A stretch of 64,000 nucleotides of DNA from Marinilabiliales bacterium (GTDB lineage Bacteria > Bacteroidota > Bacteroidia > Bacteroidales > SZUA-534), in contig DOTG01000038.1 in the NCBI GenBank assembly GCA_003512955.1, forward strand, positions 124,001 through 188,000. The letters are read 5' to 3'. The translations under genes were made by a program, and so were the position numbers. The notes under the pieces were generated by a model. That model was not told the DNA's origin. It saw only the letters and a program-made list of their open reading frames with translations, and did not search any database. Below, one piece after another: positions 53,330 to 61,899 of this stretch (its first letter is position 1; each line of letters starts with the position of its first letter).

Positions 53330-55135
53330 ATGAACCACCCGAATCAAAAAGCGCTGAATGATTTTTTGCAGGAATTTCCTCGCAATCAAATCATTGATAC
53401 CTTAAATACCATTGATAAAAAAATCGGTTCGTTACATACCATTTCATCCAAAGACTTTCTTTATTTCAATAAACTCCTGAAAGAATATTACAAACATGTA
53501 AAAACCATTTCAGAAGCCAACAATAACATGGCAGATTTTTTTAATAAAGATTTACAAGAAATTACCGAACGGCTCAAAGAGAAGAACCTGCTTCAAAAAA
53601 AATCAATTGACGATGTGAAACTCAAAACAGTAAAAGTTAATGATTTACTAACCATTACCTTTTCGTCATTCGATTTATTAATTGTCCCTTTCAACAATTA
53701 CAAACAAAACCTAATTACCCTCAAATACCTCCTGGCCAATTTAAAACTGCATTTAACCTATATCGATTTGGCCAACAAACCCGAATTGCAGCAGAGTGTG
53801 ACTTTGCTTGAAAAAAGCATTGACAGTATTCATGCAAAATTTGAAGCCGTTGGAAATGATTCTGACGACTTGAACAACAAAATACTTCATTTAAAAGACA
53901 CGTCAAGCTTAACAAAAAGCCTGGAACGGACCGATGCCGTTGACCAATTAAAAAATGTGGCCAACGATATTAAAAAGCTTTCTTTTGAAGAATACTGGCC
54001 CGATAATTTTATGCTGGATTTAAACCGCCGTACCCAAAATTGCTTTGCCAACATGGGCGAGATTATCACCAATATTCAATACCACGACATTATCAGGCAA
54101 AAAATGGAACACATCCAGTTGTCGCAAAAAGAGCTGGTTAAAGGATTGTCGGATTTGGAAATAGCCGAATTTCCTGAAAAATATTTAGAGGACCAATTGA
54201 ATTTTGTGGCTAAAATACCTGAGATTGCCGACATTCAGGTAGCCCAACTGTTATATACCAATAAAGATTACCAAACATCGATAGAAAAAATAACCAGCAA
54301 GCTTATTGAGGTAGGCCATGAAATGAAAGAGTTGAACAACATCTACCTTTCATTGCTGCAGTGCAACAACCAGTTTGAGGATACTTTCATGGACCAAATC
54401 AATGAAAGTCAAAAGTTATACGGTTCTTTTATGATTCAATTAGCCGCCGATTGGCAAAAATCAACCACCGTCTTTGGTGCTATCAACAACTTGTATGTTT
54501 CACTTAAACAGAAATTTGGGAACATCTTTGAAAGTGAGAAATCCTTGCGGAACGAGGTCCGGAACTTTGAAAAATTATTGAAAGCCAATGGTCAGAATTT
54601 TGGCATTGAGCTCATGAGCCGACTGATGATTCTATTAACCGAACTCCAACTGAATTCAAACTCCCTTAAAAACAACTTAAACAATATCACCCAGCATGTC
54701 GCCTCACTGAATAAACTGTTTTCAACATTTCAGCCCGATGCAAAAAACCAGGACCTGGGGGACGATGCCCTGAAGGAGTTAACGCAAAAATTAACCGATG
54801 TAAAAAAAATAGCAAAAGATCACGGAAAAATCAGCATCGGGATTTCTGAAGAAATTACCTCATCCTTAAAAAACATTGAATATTATCATTATTTTAAACA
54901 AACTGTCGAAGAAATTGTCAACCACCTAAATGATATCAACAAAAAAGTTAATTACGACAAGCTTAAAACACTGGTAGCTGACGACAGTGAACTGATCAAG
55001 AAACTTGAAAAGATGTACACCATGAAGAGCGAACGTGATATTCACCAACAGGCACTGGAATTCGGAAGCTCGAACATTGGAATAACCGATGAGCAAAACA
55101 GCAGTAGTTTTGAAGATGATATTGAATTATTTTAG
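53330..55135 (+). CDS. Large helical protein with CheZ-like DxxxQ motif
   Basis: I do not recognise this 601-residue family. It has no signal peptide, no membrane helix and is almost entirely alpha-helical, with many Lys/Asn/Leu heptads. One helix reads IQYHDIIRQKMEHI (Asp253, Gln257). CheZ uses an Asp and a Gln four residues apart (D-L-T-G-Q) to dephosphorylate CheY-P, and helices of type Q-D-I-x-R-Q recur in receptor-like helical proteins. A second copy of the same pattern occurs as EYYHYFKQTVEEI (His520, Gln524), with the Asp replaced by His. Gene position just before the STAS gene, cheY and cheA, and the lack of cheZ, cheC or cheX in the cluster, suggest a CheY-P phosphatase or an array scaffold. 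Both are inference. Confidence 0.75.
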   Translation: MNHPNQKALNDFLQEFPRNQIIDTLNTIDKKIGSLHTISSKDFLYFNKLLKEYYKHVKTISEANNNMADFFNKDLQEITERLKEKNLLQKKSIDDVKLKTVKVNDLLTITFSSFDLLIVPFNNYKQNLITLKYLLANLKLHLTYIDLANKPELQQSVTLLEKSIDSIHAKFEAVGNDSDDLNNKILHLKDTSSLTKSLERTDAVDQLKNVANDIKKLSFEEYWPDNFMLDLNRRTQNCFANMGEIITNIQYHDIIRQKMEHIQLSQKELVKGLSDLEIAEFPEKYLEDQLNFVAKIPEIADIQVAQLLYTNKDYQTSIEKITSKLIEVGHEMKELNNIYLSLLQCNNQFEDTFMDQINESQKLYGSFMIQLAADWQKSTTVFGAINNLYVSLKQKFGNIFESEKSLRNEVRNFEKLLKANGQNFGIELMSRLMILLTELQLNSNSLKNNLNNITQHVASLNKLFSTFQPDAKNQDLGDDALKELTQKLTDVKKIAKDHGKISIGISEEITSSLKNIEYYHYFKQTVEEIVNHLNDINKKVNYDKLKTLVADDSELIKKLEKMYTMKSERDIHQQALEFGSSNIGITDEQNSSSFEDDIELF

Positions 55136-55188
55136 ATAATTTTAGAGGCTATAAATACACACATAATTATTACTAAAACCGTTGCTTT

Positions 55189-55500
55189 ATGAAGGAGTTT
55201 CAGGTAAGTTCCACAAAGGATAAAAAGAACAATTCAGTAAATTTGACCATGAAGGGTAAGCTAACCATATCGAATATGGCACAAATTGAACAGGAATTCA
55301 AAAAAGCCGTAAAAGATTGCAACAAATGTGTGATAGTTTTATCAGAAGTTGAAGAGGCCGATCTGAGCATTTTGCAGCTTTTAAAAGCTTTTGAACTCAC
55401 GTGTAAAAAAAAGAAGATTGATGTGACCATCAACATGAACCTGAATGAAGACCATGCAAGCTTATTTGCCAAATCAGGACTAAACAGCATTTTTAATTAA
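55189..55500 (+). CDS. STAS-domain protein
   Basis: This is a 103-residue stand-alone STAS domain: strand VNLTMKGKLTISN, then VIVLSEVEEADLSILQLLKAF where the Ser in ADLS is the site phosphorylated in anti-anti-sigma factors of the SpoIIAA type. A Lys/Glu-rich C-terminal half ends FAKSGLNSIFN. It stands between the helical protein and cheY, 19 nt from cheY. Its role in chemotaxis is unknown; a phosphatase/kinase switch of the SpoIIE kind is possible, and this window has a SpoIIE protein at 20075. Confidence 0.88.
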   Translation: MKEFQVSSTKDKKNNSVNLTMKGKLTISNMAQIEQEFKKAVKDCNKCVIVLSEVEEADLSILQLLKAFELTCKKKKIDVTINMNLNEDHASLFAKSGLNSIFN

Positions 55501-55519
55501 TTATTAAATCCATTCCGCA

Positions 55520-55885
55520 ATGGGAAAACGAATTCTAATAGTAGATGATTCCGAAAGCATACGGGAAGTAGTTAGCTTCACATTAGAAAATGCAGGACAC
55601 GATGTGCTTAAAGGTGTTGATGGACTAGACGCCTTGAAATTTTTGGATGGGAGCAAGTTGGACTTAATTATCACCGATTTGCACATGCCAAATATGGATG
55701 GAATAGAGTTCATCAAAAATGTACGGGCAAAGGCCGATTACCAGTTTGTCCCCATCCTGTTTTTAACCACTGAGTCGCAAACACAAAAAAAGATGGAGGC
55801 CAAAGATGCCGGTGCCACCGGGTGGATAATCAAACCCTTTGTTCCTGAGAAACTTCTTGCAGCAATCCAAAAAGTAGTACGATAA
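55520..55885 (+). CDS. cheY: Chemotaxis response regulator CheY
   Basis: This is a 121-residue receiver with all CheY residues: ILIVDDSESIREV, phospho-Asp in LIITDLHMPNMDG, switch Thr in ILFLTTE, and Lys in IIKPFVPEK. The stop codon overlaps the cheA start by one base (TAATG), showing translational coupling. It is the best candidate for the main CheA output. The motor it acts on is not encoded here. Confidence 0.93.
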   Translation: MGKRILIVDDSESIREVVSFTLENAGHDVLKGVDGLDALKFLDGSKLDLIITDLHMPNMDGIEFIKNVRAKADYQFVPILFLTTESQTQKKMEAKDAGATGWIIKPFVPEKLLAAIQKVVR

Positions 55886-57939
55886 TGGAAAAATTCAGAG
55901 ATAAATTCATTGAAGAGGCGAACGACCTGATCAATGAACTGGAAAAGGCATTATTAGCGCTGGAGAGCCAGCCTAAAAATCCCGATCTGATCCAGCAAAT
56001 ATTCCGGGTCATGCATTCTCTTAAAGGCGGTAGCGCCATGTTTGGGTTTATCAAAATGGATAAATTCACCCATCACCTTGAAAACATCTACGATTTAATC
56101 CGAAACAACAAACTGTCCATCAACAATGATATTCTGAATATTACCCTAGCCTCAGTGGATCATCTCCGATCGTTGGTTCAGGAAAAAGAGGATTCCGACA
56201 ATACCAACAAAGTACAACACGATTTGCTGATTGCCAAGATTCTGGAAATCGTCAACGAAAACATAATGGCTGAAACCGAAGGGAAAACCATTCAACCCGT
56301 TGACCCCAGGCAAAATAAAGAACATGCCACTTATTACATAAGTTTTAAGCCTCACCAAAACATCTTTAACTTTGGGACCAATCCCCTGTTCTTAATTGAT
56401 GAGCTCTGTGATTTGGGGCAATCAAAAGTTTTTCCCAGATACGACCACATCCCAGGCATTGATGCCATTGAAGCCACCAAATGCTATATTTATTGGGATT
56501 TGTTTTTAGCTACCAACCAGGGTATTAATGCTATAAGCGAGGTGTTCATTTTTGCCGATGACCAATGTGATCTAAAGGTCCAAAAAATATCGGAACTCAA
56601 CCTTTTGGATGAATCATCGTTTATTGGGATTATTGAAGAGGCCGTAAAGAACCAGAAAGAAATTGATCTGGAACAGATGATGCTCCTTACCCACGATCTG
56701 GAGAAAATTTACGAAAAAGAAAAACAACAAGAGACCCAAACAAAAATCGGAGGAGTATCATCTTCCGACTCAAATATAAGCAGTATCAGGGTTTCGTCAG
56801 AAAAACTTGATAATCTCATTAACTGGGTGAGCGAATTGGTTACCATTCAGGCCCGGTTGAGTTTATTTGCCCAAGAAACGGAGTCAACGGGTCTTCTCCC
56901 AATTGCTGAGGAGGTTGAGAAAATTTCCAGGCGGCTACGCGACGATGTTTTCAGCATCCGGCTGATTCCAATTGAAACCATGTTAACCCGCTTCCAACGG
57001 CTGGTACGCGAGCTTTCGCACGAATTGGATAAAGAGGTGGTATTTAAATCGGAAGGAACCGATACGGAGCTCGATAAAAATATGATTGAAATGCTGGCCG
57101 AACCTTTGATGCATATCATCAGGAACAGCATGGATCATGGGGTAGAACCTACCGAAGAGCGGATAAAACTTGGAAAACCAAAAAAATCGGTCATCCTTTT
57201 AAAATCGTTTTATTCCGGCACCAATGTCATCATCCAGATTGCCGACGACGGTAAAGGTATTGATCCTGTAGCTATTAAGAACCATGCTATTTCGAAAGGG
57301 ATTATTGATGCCGATACCGAACTCAGCAAAAAAGAGGCGCTTGATCTGATTTTCCTTCCGGGATTCAGTACCGCACAAAAAGTAACCAAGGTTTCAGGCC
57401 GTGGGGTAGGAATGGATGTTGTAAAACGGAAAATTGCCGAAATCAGGGGCGAAGTGGAAATTGATTCAGAAGTAAACAAAGGAACCACCATAACCATCAG
57501 GTTACCGTTGACCCTATCAATTATTGACGGACTATTGGTACAAATAAGTGATACCAAATTTGTGATCCCTCTTTCTTCGGTAAATAAATGTTATGAATTC
57601 AAACGCGACGTGCTTGAGAATGCCGTGAACCACCTTATCCGGACCGACGATAAAGAGGTTGCCTATTTAAACCTCCGTGGGCTTTTTGAAATGGATGGGA
57701 CTGCTCCCGACACACAACATGTGGTAACTGTTCAATACGGTGAAACTAAAATCGGCCTGACCGTGGATTACATCATCGGCCAGTATCAGGCGGTATTAAA
57801 ACCTCTGGGCAAGATGTATAAAAATCAACAATCAATTTCGGGTGCAACAATCCTAGGAGACGGTACCGTTGCCTTAGTTATGGATACCAACAAGTTAATA
57901 ACACTATTTGCCAATAATGAAATAAAAATAGGAGGGTGA
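55885..57939 (+). CDS. cheA: Chemotaxis histidine kinase CheA
   Basis: This is a 684-residue kinase. It has an N-terminal Hpt domain with phospho-acceptor His44 (RVMHSLKGGSAMFGF), a P2-like region (about 145-270) with the unusual segment YYISFKPHQNIFNFGTN, a P3 dimerisation helix pair (about 292-350; ISSIRVSSEKLDNLINWV), a P4 ATPase with N box HIIRNSMDHG and G boxes ADDGKGIDP and GRGVGMDVVKR, and a C-terminal CheW-like P5 domain (about 540-680). It overlaps cheY by 1 bp and its last codons form the ribosome-binding sequence of cheW. Confidence 0.96.
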   Translation: MEKFRDKFIEEANDLINELEKALLALESQPKNPDLIQQIFRVMHSLKGGSAMFGFIKMDKFTHHLENIYDLIRNNKLSINNDILNITLASVDHLRSLVQEKEDSDNTNKVQHDLLIAKILEIVNENIMAETEGKTIQPVDPRQNKEHATYYISFKPHQNIFNFGTNPLFLIDELCDLGQSKVFPRYDHIPGIDAIEATKCYIYWDLFLATNQGINAISEVFIFADDQCDLKVQKISELNLLDESSFIGIIEEAVKNQKEIDLEQMMLLTHDLEKIYEKEKQQETQTKIGGVSSSDSNISSIRVSSEKLDNLINWVSELVTIQARLSLFAQETESTGLLPIAEEVEKISRRLRDDVFSIRLIPIETMLTRFQRLVRELSHELDKEVVFKSEGTDTELDKNMIEMLAEPLMHIIRNSMDHGVEPTEERIKLGKPKKSVILLKSFYSGTNVIIQIADDGKGIDPVAIKNHAISKGIIDADTELSKKEALDLIFLPGFSTAQKVTKVSGRGVGMDVVKRKIAEIRGEVEIDSEVNKGTTITIRLPLTLSIIDGLLVQISDTKFVIPLSSVNKCYEFKRDVLENAVNHLIRTDDKEVAYLNLRGLFEMDGTAPDTQHVVTVQYGETKIGLTVDYIIGQYQAVLKPLGKMYKNQQSISGATILGDGTVALVMDTNKLITLFANNEIKIGG
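57931..57936 (+). promoter_or_regulatory. Shine-Dalgarno sequence of the second cheW
   Basis: GGAGGG, located in the last two codons of cheA (Gly-Gly), ends 4 nt before the ATG of cheW. The match is longer than expected for Bacteroidota, but coding constraint could explain it. Confidence 0.5.
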
Positions 57940-57940
57940 T

Positions 57941-58462
57941 ATGGATGTAGATGATATAAAAACCGCCAATGAAGTGAATACCTTTTTAACATTTAAGCTT
58001 GGCAAAGAATTATTTGCGGTAAATGTTTCAAAGGTGCTCACCATACTTGAGATGAAGCCCATGACAAAGGTCCCGAATTCTCCTGAATTCATGCGGGGAG
58101 TCATCAACCTGCGCGGCAATGTGCTACCCGTAATTGATATGCGGATAAAATTTGGCATGGTAGCCACGGAGTTTACCCAAAACACGTGCATCATTGTTTT
58201 GAATGTTACCATTGAAGAAGAAATTGTCCAATTAGGCATACTGGTAGATGCGGTAGATGAAGTTCTGGAAATAACTGACAATGATGTTGAAGAATCGCCA
58301 ACCATAGGTACCAAATATAAAGTTGAATTCATTCAGGGGATGTACCGGCTCGAGGTTGGTTTCATCATGCTTTTGAACATTGATCTGATTTTTAATTCCG
58401 AAGAATTGATCATTGCAAAAGAACTTGAAACTGCTTCCAGTATTGATGCACAGGAAAAATAG
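57941..58462 (+). CDS. cheW: Chemotaxis adaptor CheW (second copy)
   Basis: This 173-residue paralogue of the CheW at 50544 has the same order of motifs: TFLTFKLGKELFAVNV, SPEFMRGVINLRGNVLPVIDM, and DAVDEVLEI. The start codon is at 57941, directly after the cheA stop. Two CheW copies flanking the kinase suggest a mixed adaptor array. Confidence 0.94.
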   Translation: MDVDDIKTANEVNTFLTFKLGKELFAVNVSKVLTILEMKPMTKVPNSPEFMRGVINLRGNVLPVIDMRIKFGMVATEFTQNTCIIVLNVTIEEEIVQLGILVDAVDEVLEITDNDVEESPTIGTKYKVEFIQGMYRLEVGFIMLLNIDLIFNSEELIIAKELETASSIDAQEK

Positions 58463-58491
58463 ACCCAATTCCCTGATTTAGTTTTCATTCT

Positions 58492-59343
58492 ATGGACAAC
58501 AACTTGTACAACAATATCTACAAAGCTACTTTAACCGATTTGGAATTCAAGCAATTGAGTCAATTTATCCAGAGCAATTATGGGATAAAAATGCCCCCCA
58601 TCAAAAAAGTCGTTTTACAAGGAAGGCTCCATAAAAGGCTCAAACATTTGGCGATTCCCGATTTTAAGACTTACATTGAATATGTTTTCAGCCGCGAAGG
58701 CGAAAATGAAATTATCCACATGATGGATGTTGTTTCTACGAATAAAACGGATTTTTACAGGGAACCCGTCCATTTTGAATTTCTTGAAACCGAACTGCTG
58801 CCGCAGCTTTTTAAATTGCACGGGCGCGGCACCTTCAAAGTTTGGAGCGCAGGCTGTTCATCGGGCGAAGAACCTTATACTTTAGCCATTGTTCTTCAGG
58901 AGTTTAAAGAAAAAAACCCGGGTTTCGATTATCAGGTTTTGGCTACCGATATTTCGACTCAGATGCTACAAACTGGTGCCAACGCGGTGTACAAGGAAGA
59001 AAAAATTTCAATTATACCATTAAGCATAAAGAAAAAATATTTTTTACGTTCCAAAGACCACAACGACCCCAGGGTCCGTGTAGTTAAAACCCTGCGCGAC
59101 AAAGTCAGTTTTCAACGGTTAAACTTTATGGACAACACCTATCAGGTAAATGACCAGTTTGATATCATCTTTTGCCGCAATGCCCTGATTTATTTCGAAC
59201 GCGAAAACCAGGAGATGGTCATTAACAAGCTCTGCCAAAAGTTGAAACCAGAGGGGTTCTTTCTTTTAGGTCATTCTGAATCAATCACCAACATGAATGT
59301 ACCTTTGAAAAGCATCAAACCTACTATATTTAAAAAAACCTAA
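58492..59343 (+). CDS. cheR: Chemotaxis protein methyltransferase CheR
   Basis: CheR methylates receptor glutamates using S-adenosylmethionine. The 283-residue protein has the helical N-domain (about 12-85; GRLHKRLKHLAI) and the SAM-binding domain with KVWSAGCSSGEEPYTLAI, LATDISTQML, and FCRNALIYFERENQ. These equal the classical family features. The gene follows cheW by 29 nt. Confidence 0.95.
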   Translation: MDNNLYNNIYKATLTDLEFKQLSQFIQSNYGIKMPPIKKVVLQGRLHKRLKHLAIPDFKTYIEYVFSREGENEIIHMMDVVSTNKTDFYREPVHFEFLETELLPQLFKLHGRGTFKVWSAGCSSGEEPYTLAIVLQEFKEKNPGFDYQVLATDISTQMLQTGANAVYKEEKISIIPLSIKKKYFLRSKDHNDPRVRVVKTLRDKVSFQRLNFMDNTYQVNDQFDIIFCRNALIYFERENQEMVINKLCQKLKPEGFFLLGHSESITNMNVPLKSIKPTIFKKT

Positions 59344-59356
59344 AACACTTCCGCAC

Positions 59357-60256
59357 ATGCTGTCAGATAAAGAATTAATTGAGCAACTAAAGATAAGGTT
59401 GGCAAAGTCGGCAGAAATGGCCGTGATGCTGGCAAAACAGGGTGAAGAGTTGCAGTCGGTTAACGAGAAGCTCTCCGAATCGGAGGCATTAAAGAGCCAT
59501 TTTATATCAAACATTACCAATGAGATTGTAAACCCTTTTGCCTCCATCCTCGGGTTGTCAAAGAATATTATTGCTTCCAAAGAGAGTGATATTATTAAAA
59601 TTAAAAGCATGGCAGAACTCATCCATTCTGAGGCTTTTGAGCTTGATTTTCAATTAAAAAATATTTTTACTGCTGCCCGGATCGAGGCCGGCGAAGCATC
59701 TCCCGAATACATTAAAACGGACATCAGTCAACTGATTACAAGCATTATAAGTGCTTACAAATACAAGGCTGAACAAAAACAATTAAAAATAAACTTCTCC
59801 TTCGATTTAGATAAAGCCCTTTCCGACGCCCACTTTTTTAGAACCGATCCTGAGAAACTAAAACTCATTATCTCGAACCTGCTGAGCAACGGAATAAAAT
59901 ACAGCAATGCCGCCAACCGGATTGAGGTAAAGGCCTGGAGAGATGAAAACAGTTTGAAGTTAATGGTTAAGGATTTTGGAATAGGAATTGACAAAAAAAA
60001 CCTTGAAATAATATTTGACCGTTTCAAGCGGTTAGATGCCTCCATCAACTCACTCAATCCGGGGCACGGATTAGGGTTATCTGTCACAAAATCGCTGCTC
60101 GACTTGATGAATGGCAATATAGAGATTGCCAGCAAGCGGGGCATTGGCTCCATTTTTACTATTTCAATCCCTGAAGGAGACGATACCAATAGCGACGGAT
60201 ATGCACTTGATGGAAATGAATTCATATTTGGAAATAGCGAGGATGAGGTCTTCTGA
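59357..60256 (+). CDS. Histidine-kinase-like protein lacking the phospho-acceptor His
   Basis: This is a 299-residue cytoplasmic protein with coiled coil (about 1-45), a HisKA-like dimerisation segment (about 46-110) and an HATPase_c domain. The ATP site looks intact (N box IISNLLSNGIKYSN, KDFGIGIDKK, GHGLGLSVTKSL). In the H box the usual S-H-E-x-x-x-P reads T-N-E-I-V-N-P: the histidine position is Asn55. Autophosphorylation is therefore not expected; it could be an ATP-dependent scaffold, a kinase of receivers or STAS proteins, or a phosphatase. It is between cheR and cheD and overlaps cheD by 14 nt. Confidence 0.88.
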   Translation: MLSDKELIEQLKIRLAKSAEMAVMLAKQGEELQSVNEKLSESEALKSHFISNITNEIVNPFASILGLSKNIIASKESDIIKIKSMAELIHSEAFELDFQLKNIFTAARIEAGEASPEYIKTDISQLITSIISAYKYKAEQKQLKINFSFDLDKALSDAHFFRTDPEKLKLIISNLLSNGIKYSNAANRIEVKAWRDENSLKLMVKDFGIGIDKKNLEIIFDRFKRLDASINSLNPGHGLGLSVTKSLLDLMNGNIEIASKRGIGSIFTISIPEGDDTNSDGYALDGNEFIFGNSEDEVF

Positions 60257-60728
60257 ACAAGAAAATAACATTAAAACGCACTACCTATATCCGGCAGCTT
60301 TGTTTGCCGAGCCGGAACCTCATTTGGTGGATACCATTTTAGGCTCATGCGTAGCCGTGTGTTTATACGACCCCGTGAAAAAAATCGGGGGAATCAACCA
60401 TTACATGCTTCCCTTTTGGAACGGTACAGGGTTGGCCTCGCCAAAGTATGGGAATATTGCCATCCAAAAACTGGTGGAGAAGATGCTATTTATGGGCTCT
60501 TCAAAGGGAAATATTCAAGCCAAAATATTTGGTGGCGGCGAAGTTGTTGATACCAAAACCAACATGTTTAAGATTGGCGAACGGAATATTGAGATTGCTG
60601 AAAACATGCTTGCCGAGCTCAAAATAAAGATAACCGGAAAAAGTATCGGTGGCAAACAAGGCAGAAAAATAAGGTTCAATACCGAAACAGGCGTTGTACT
60701 GATGAAACTAATCCAAAAAAGCACTTAA
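60243..60728 (+). CDS. cheD: Chemoreceptor glutamine deamidase CheD
   Basis: This is a 161-residue protein from the ATG at 60243 (the open frame begins further upstream, inside the kinase-like gene). The catalytic Cys36 is in TILGSCVAVCLYD and His53 in GGINHYMLPFWNG; the substrate-binding AKIFGGGEVVD block is present. CheD deamidates receptor glutamines. CheD can also assist a CheC phosphatase, but no CheC is present. Confidence 0.94.
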   Translation: MRSSEQENNIKTHYLYPAALFAEPEPHLVDTILGSCVAVCLYDPVKKIGGINHYMLPFWNGTGLASPKYGNIAIQKLVEKMLFMGSSKGNIQAKIFGGGEVVDTKTNMFKIGERNIEIAENMLAELKIKITGKSIGGKQGRKIRFNTETGVVLMKLIQKST

Positions 60729-60729
60729 C

Positions 60730-61815
60730 ATGGGAGATAAAATTAAAGTACTTATTGTGGATGATTCTGCCGTTGTGAGACAAACTCTGGCCGAAATTTT
60801 AAATTCCGACCCCGACATTGAAGTGATGGGCGTGGCTGCCGACCCTTATTATGCCGCCAGTAAAATTGCCCACGAAGTACCCGATGTAATTACCCTTGAT
60901 ATTGAAATGCCCCGCATGGACGGCTTAACTTTCCTGAGGAAAATAATGACCCAACACCCCATCCCCGTTGTTATTATCTCAAGCCTTACCGAGAAAGGAA
61001 CCGAAACCGGCATCCGGGCACTTGAATATGGAGCCGTTGAAATAATTACCAAACCCAAAATGGGTACCAAAGAATTTATTGAAGAATCAAAAATACGTAT
61101 CCGTGATGCCGTAAAGGCAGCCTCAGCCGCAAAACTACATCGGAAAAAAGTGCCCCCCTTACCTACCCGTCCAATGGAAGTGAAACCCAAATTGAGCGCC
61201 GATGCCATCATGCCTAAAAGCTCAGCTTCAGACAGCATGATAAAAACCACCGAAAAAGTAATTGTTGTGGGAGCATCCACTGGCGGAACCGAGGCATTGC
61301 GGATATTTTTGGAGGAACTACCCGCCGACTGCCCGGGAATTGTGATTGTTCAGCACATGCCTGAACAGTTTACCCGTTCGTTTGCCGACCGGCTCGATCA
61401 GCTTTGCAAAATATCGGTAAAAGAAGCCGCCAATAACGACACCGTTATCCGTGGACGGGCATTAATAGCCCCCGGAAACCACCATCTGATTTTAAAACGA
61501 AGCGGTGCCCGGTATTATGTAGAAATTAACGATGGTCCGTTGGTAAACCGCCACCGGCCCTCGGTAGATGTTCTCTTCCGCTCTACAGCAAAATTTGCCG
61601 GAAAAAATGCGGTGGGCGTAATCATGACCGGAATGGGTGACGACGGTGCGCGCGGATTGCTGGAATTGAAAGAAGCCGGGGCACACACCATTGCCCAGGA
61701 CGAGAAAAGCTGCATTGTGTTTGGCATGCCCAAAGAGGCAATAAAATTAGATGCCGCGGAGTTTATCCTTCCTCTGGAAGTTATTGCCCAAAAGGTTTTG
61801 AAGTTGCAGTATTGA
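60730..61815 (+). CDS. cheB: Chemotaxis methylesterase/deamidase CheB
   Basis: This 361-residue protein has an N-terminal receiver (KVLIVDDSAVVRQ, VITLDIEMPRMDG), a linker (about 125-170) and the catalytic domain with VGASTGGTEALR (Ser), IVQHMPEQFT (His) and TGMGDDGARGL (Asp). The gene follows cheD after one base and is the last of the chemotaxis operon. Confidence 0.96.
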   Translation: MGDKIKVLIVDDSAVVRQTLAEILNSDPDIEVMGVAADPYYAASKIAHEVPDVITLDIEMPRMDGLTFLRKIMTQHPIPVVIISSLTEKGTETGIRALEYGAVEIITKPKMGTKEFIEESKIRIRDAVKAASAAKLHRKKVPPLPTRPMEVKPKLSADAIMPKSSASDSMIKTTEKVIVVGASTGGTEALRIFLEELPADCPGIVIVQHMPEQFTRSFADRLDQLCKISVKEAANNDTVIRGRALIAPGNHHLILKRSGARYYVEINDGPLVNRHRPSVDVLFRSTAKFAGKNAVGVIMTGMGDDGARGLLELKEAGAHTIAQDEKSCIVFGMPKEAIKLDAAEFILPLEVIAQKVLKLQY

Positions 61816-61837
61816 TTGCTTTTTTGTTCTTATAAAG

Positions 61838-61870
61838 AAAAAGTCCTACCAAAACCTGATAGGACTTTTT
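61838..61870. terminator. Terminator between cheB and hppA
   Basis: AAAAAGTCCTA (61838-61848) and TAGGACTTTTT (61860-61870) form a perfect 11-bp stem with T runs on both strands, so it terminates cheB and the convergent pyrophosphatase gene. Confidence 0.85.
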
Positions 61871-61899
61871 GCATTATTCTTTTTCAAATTCTACAATTC

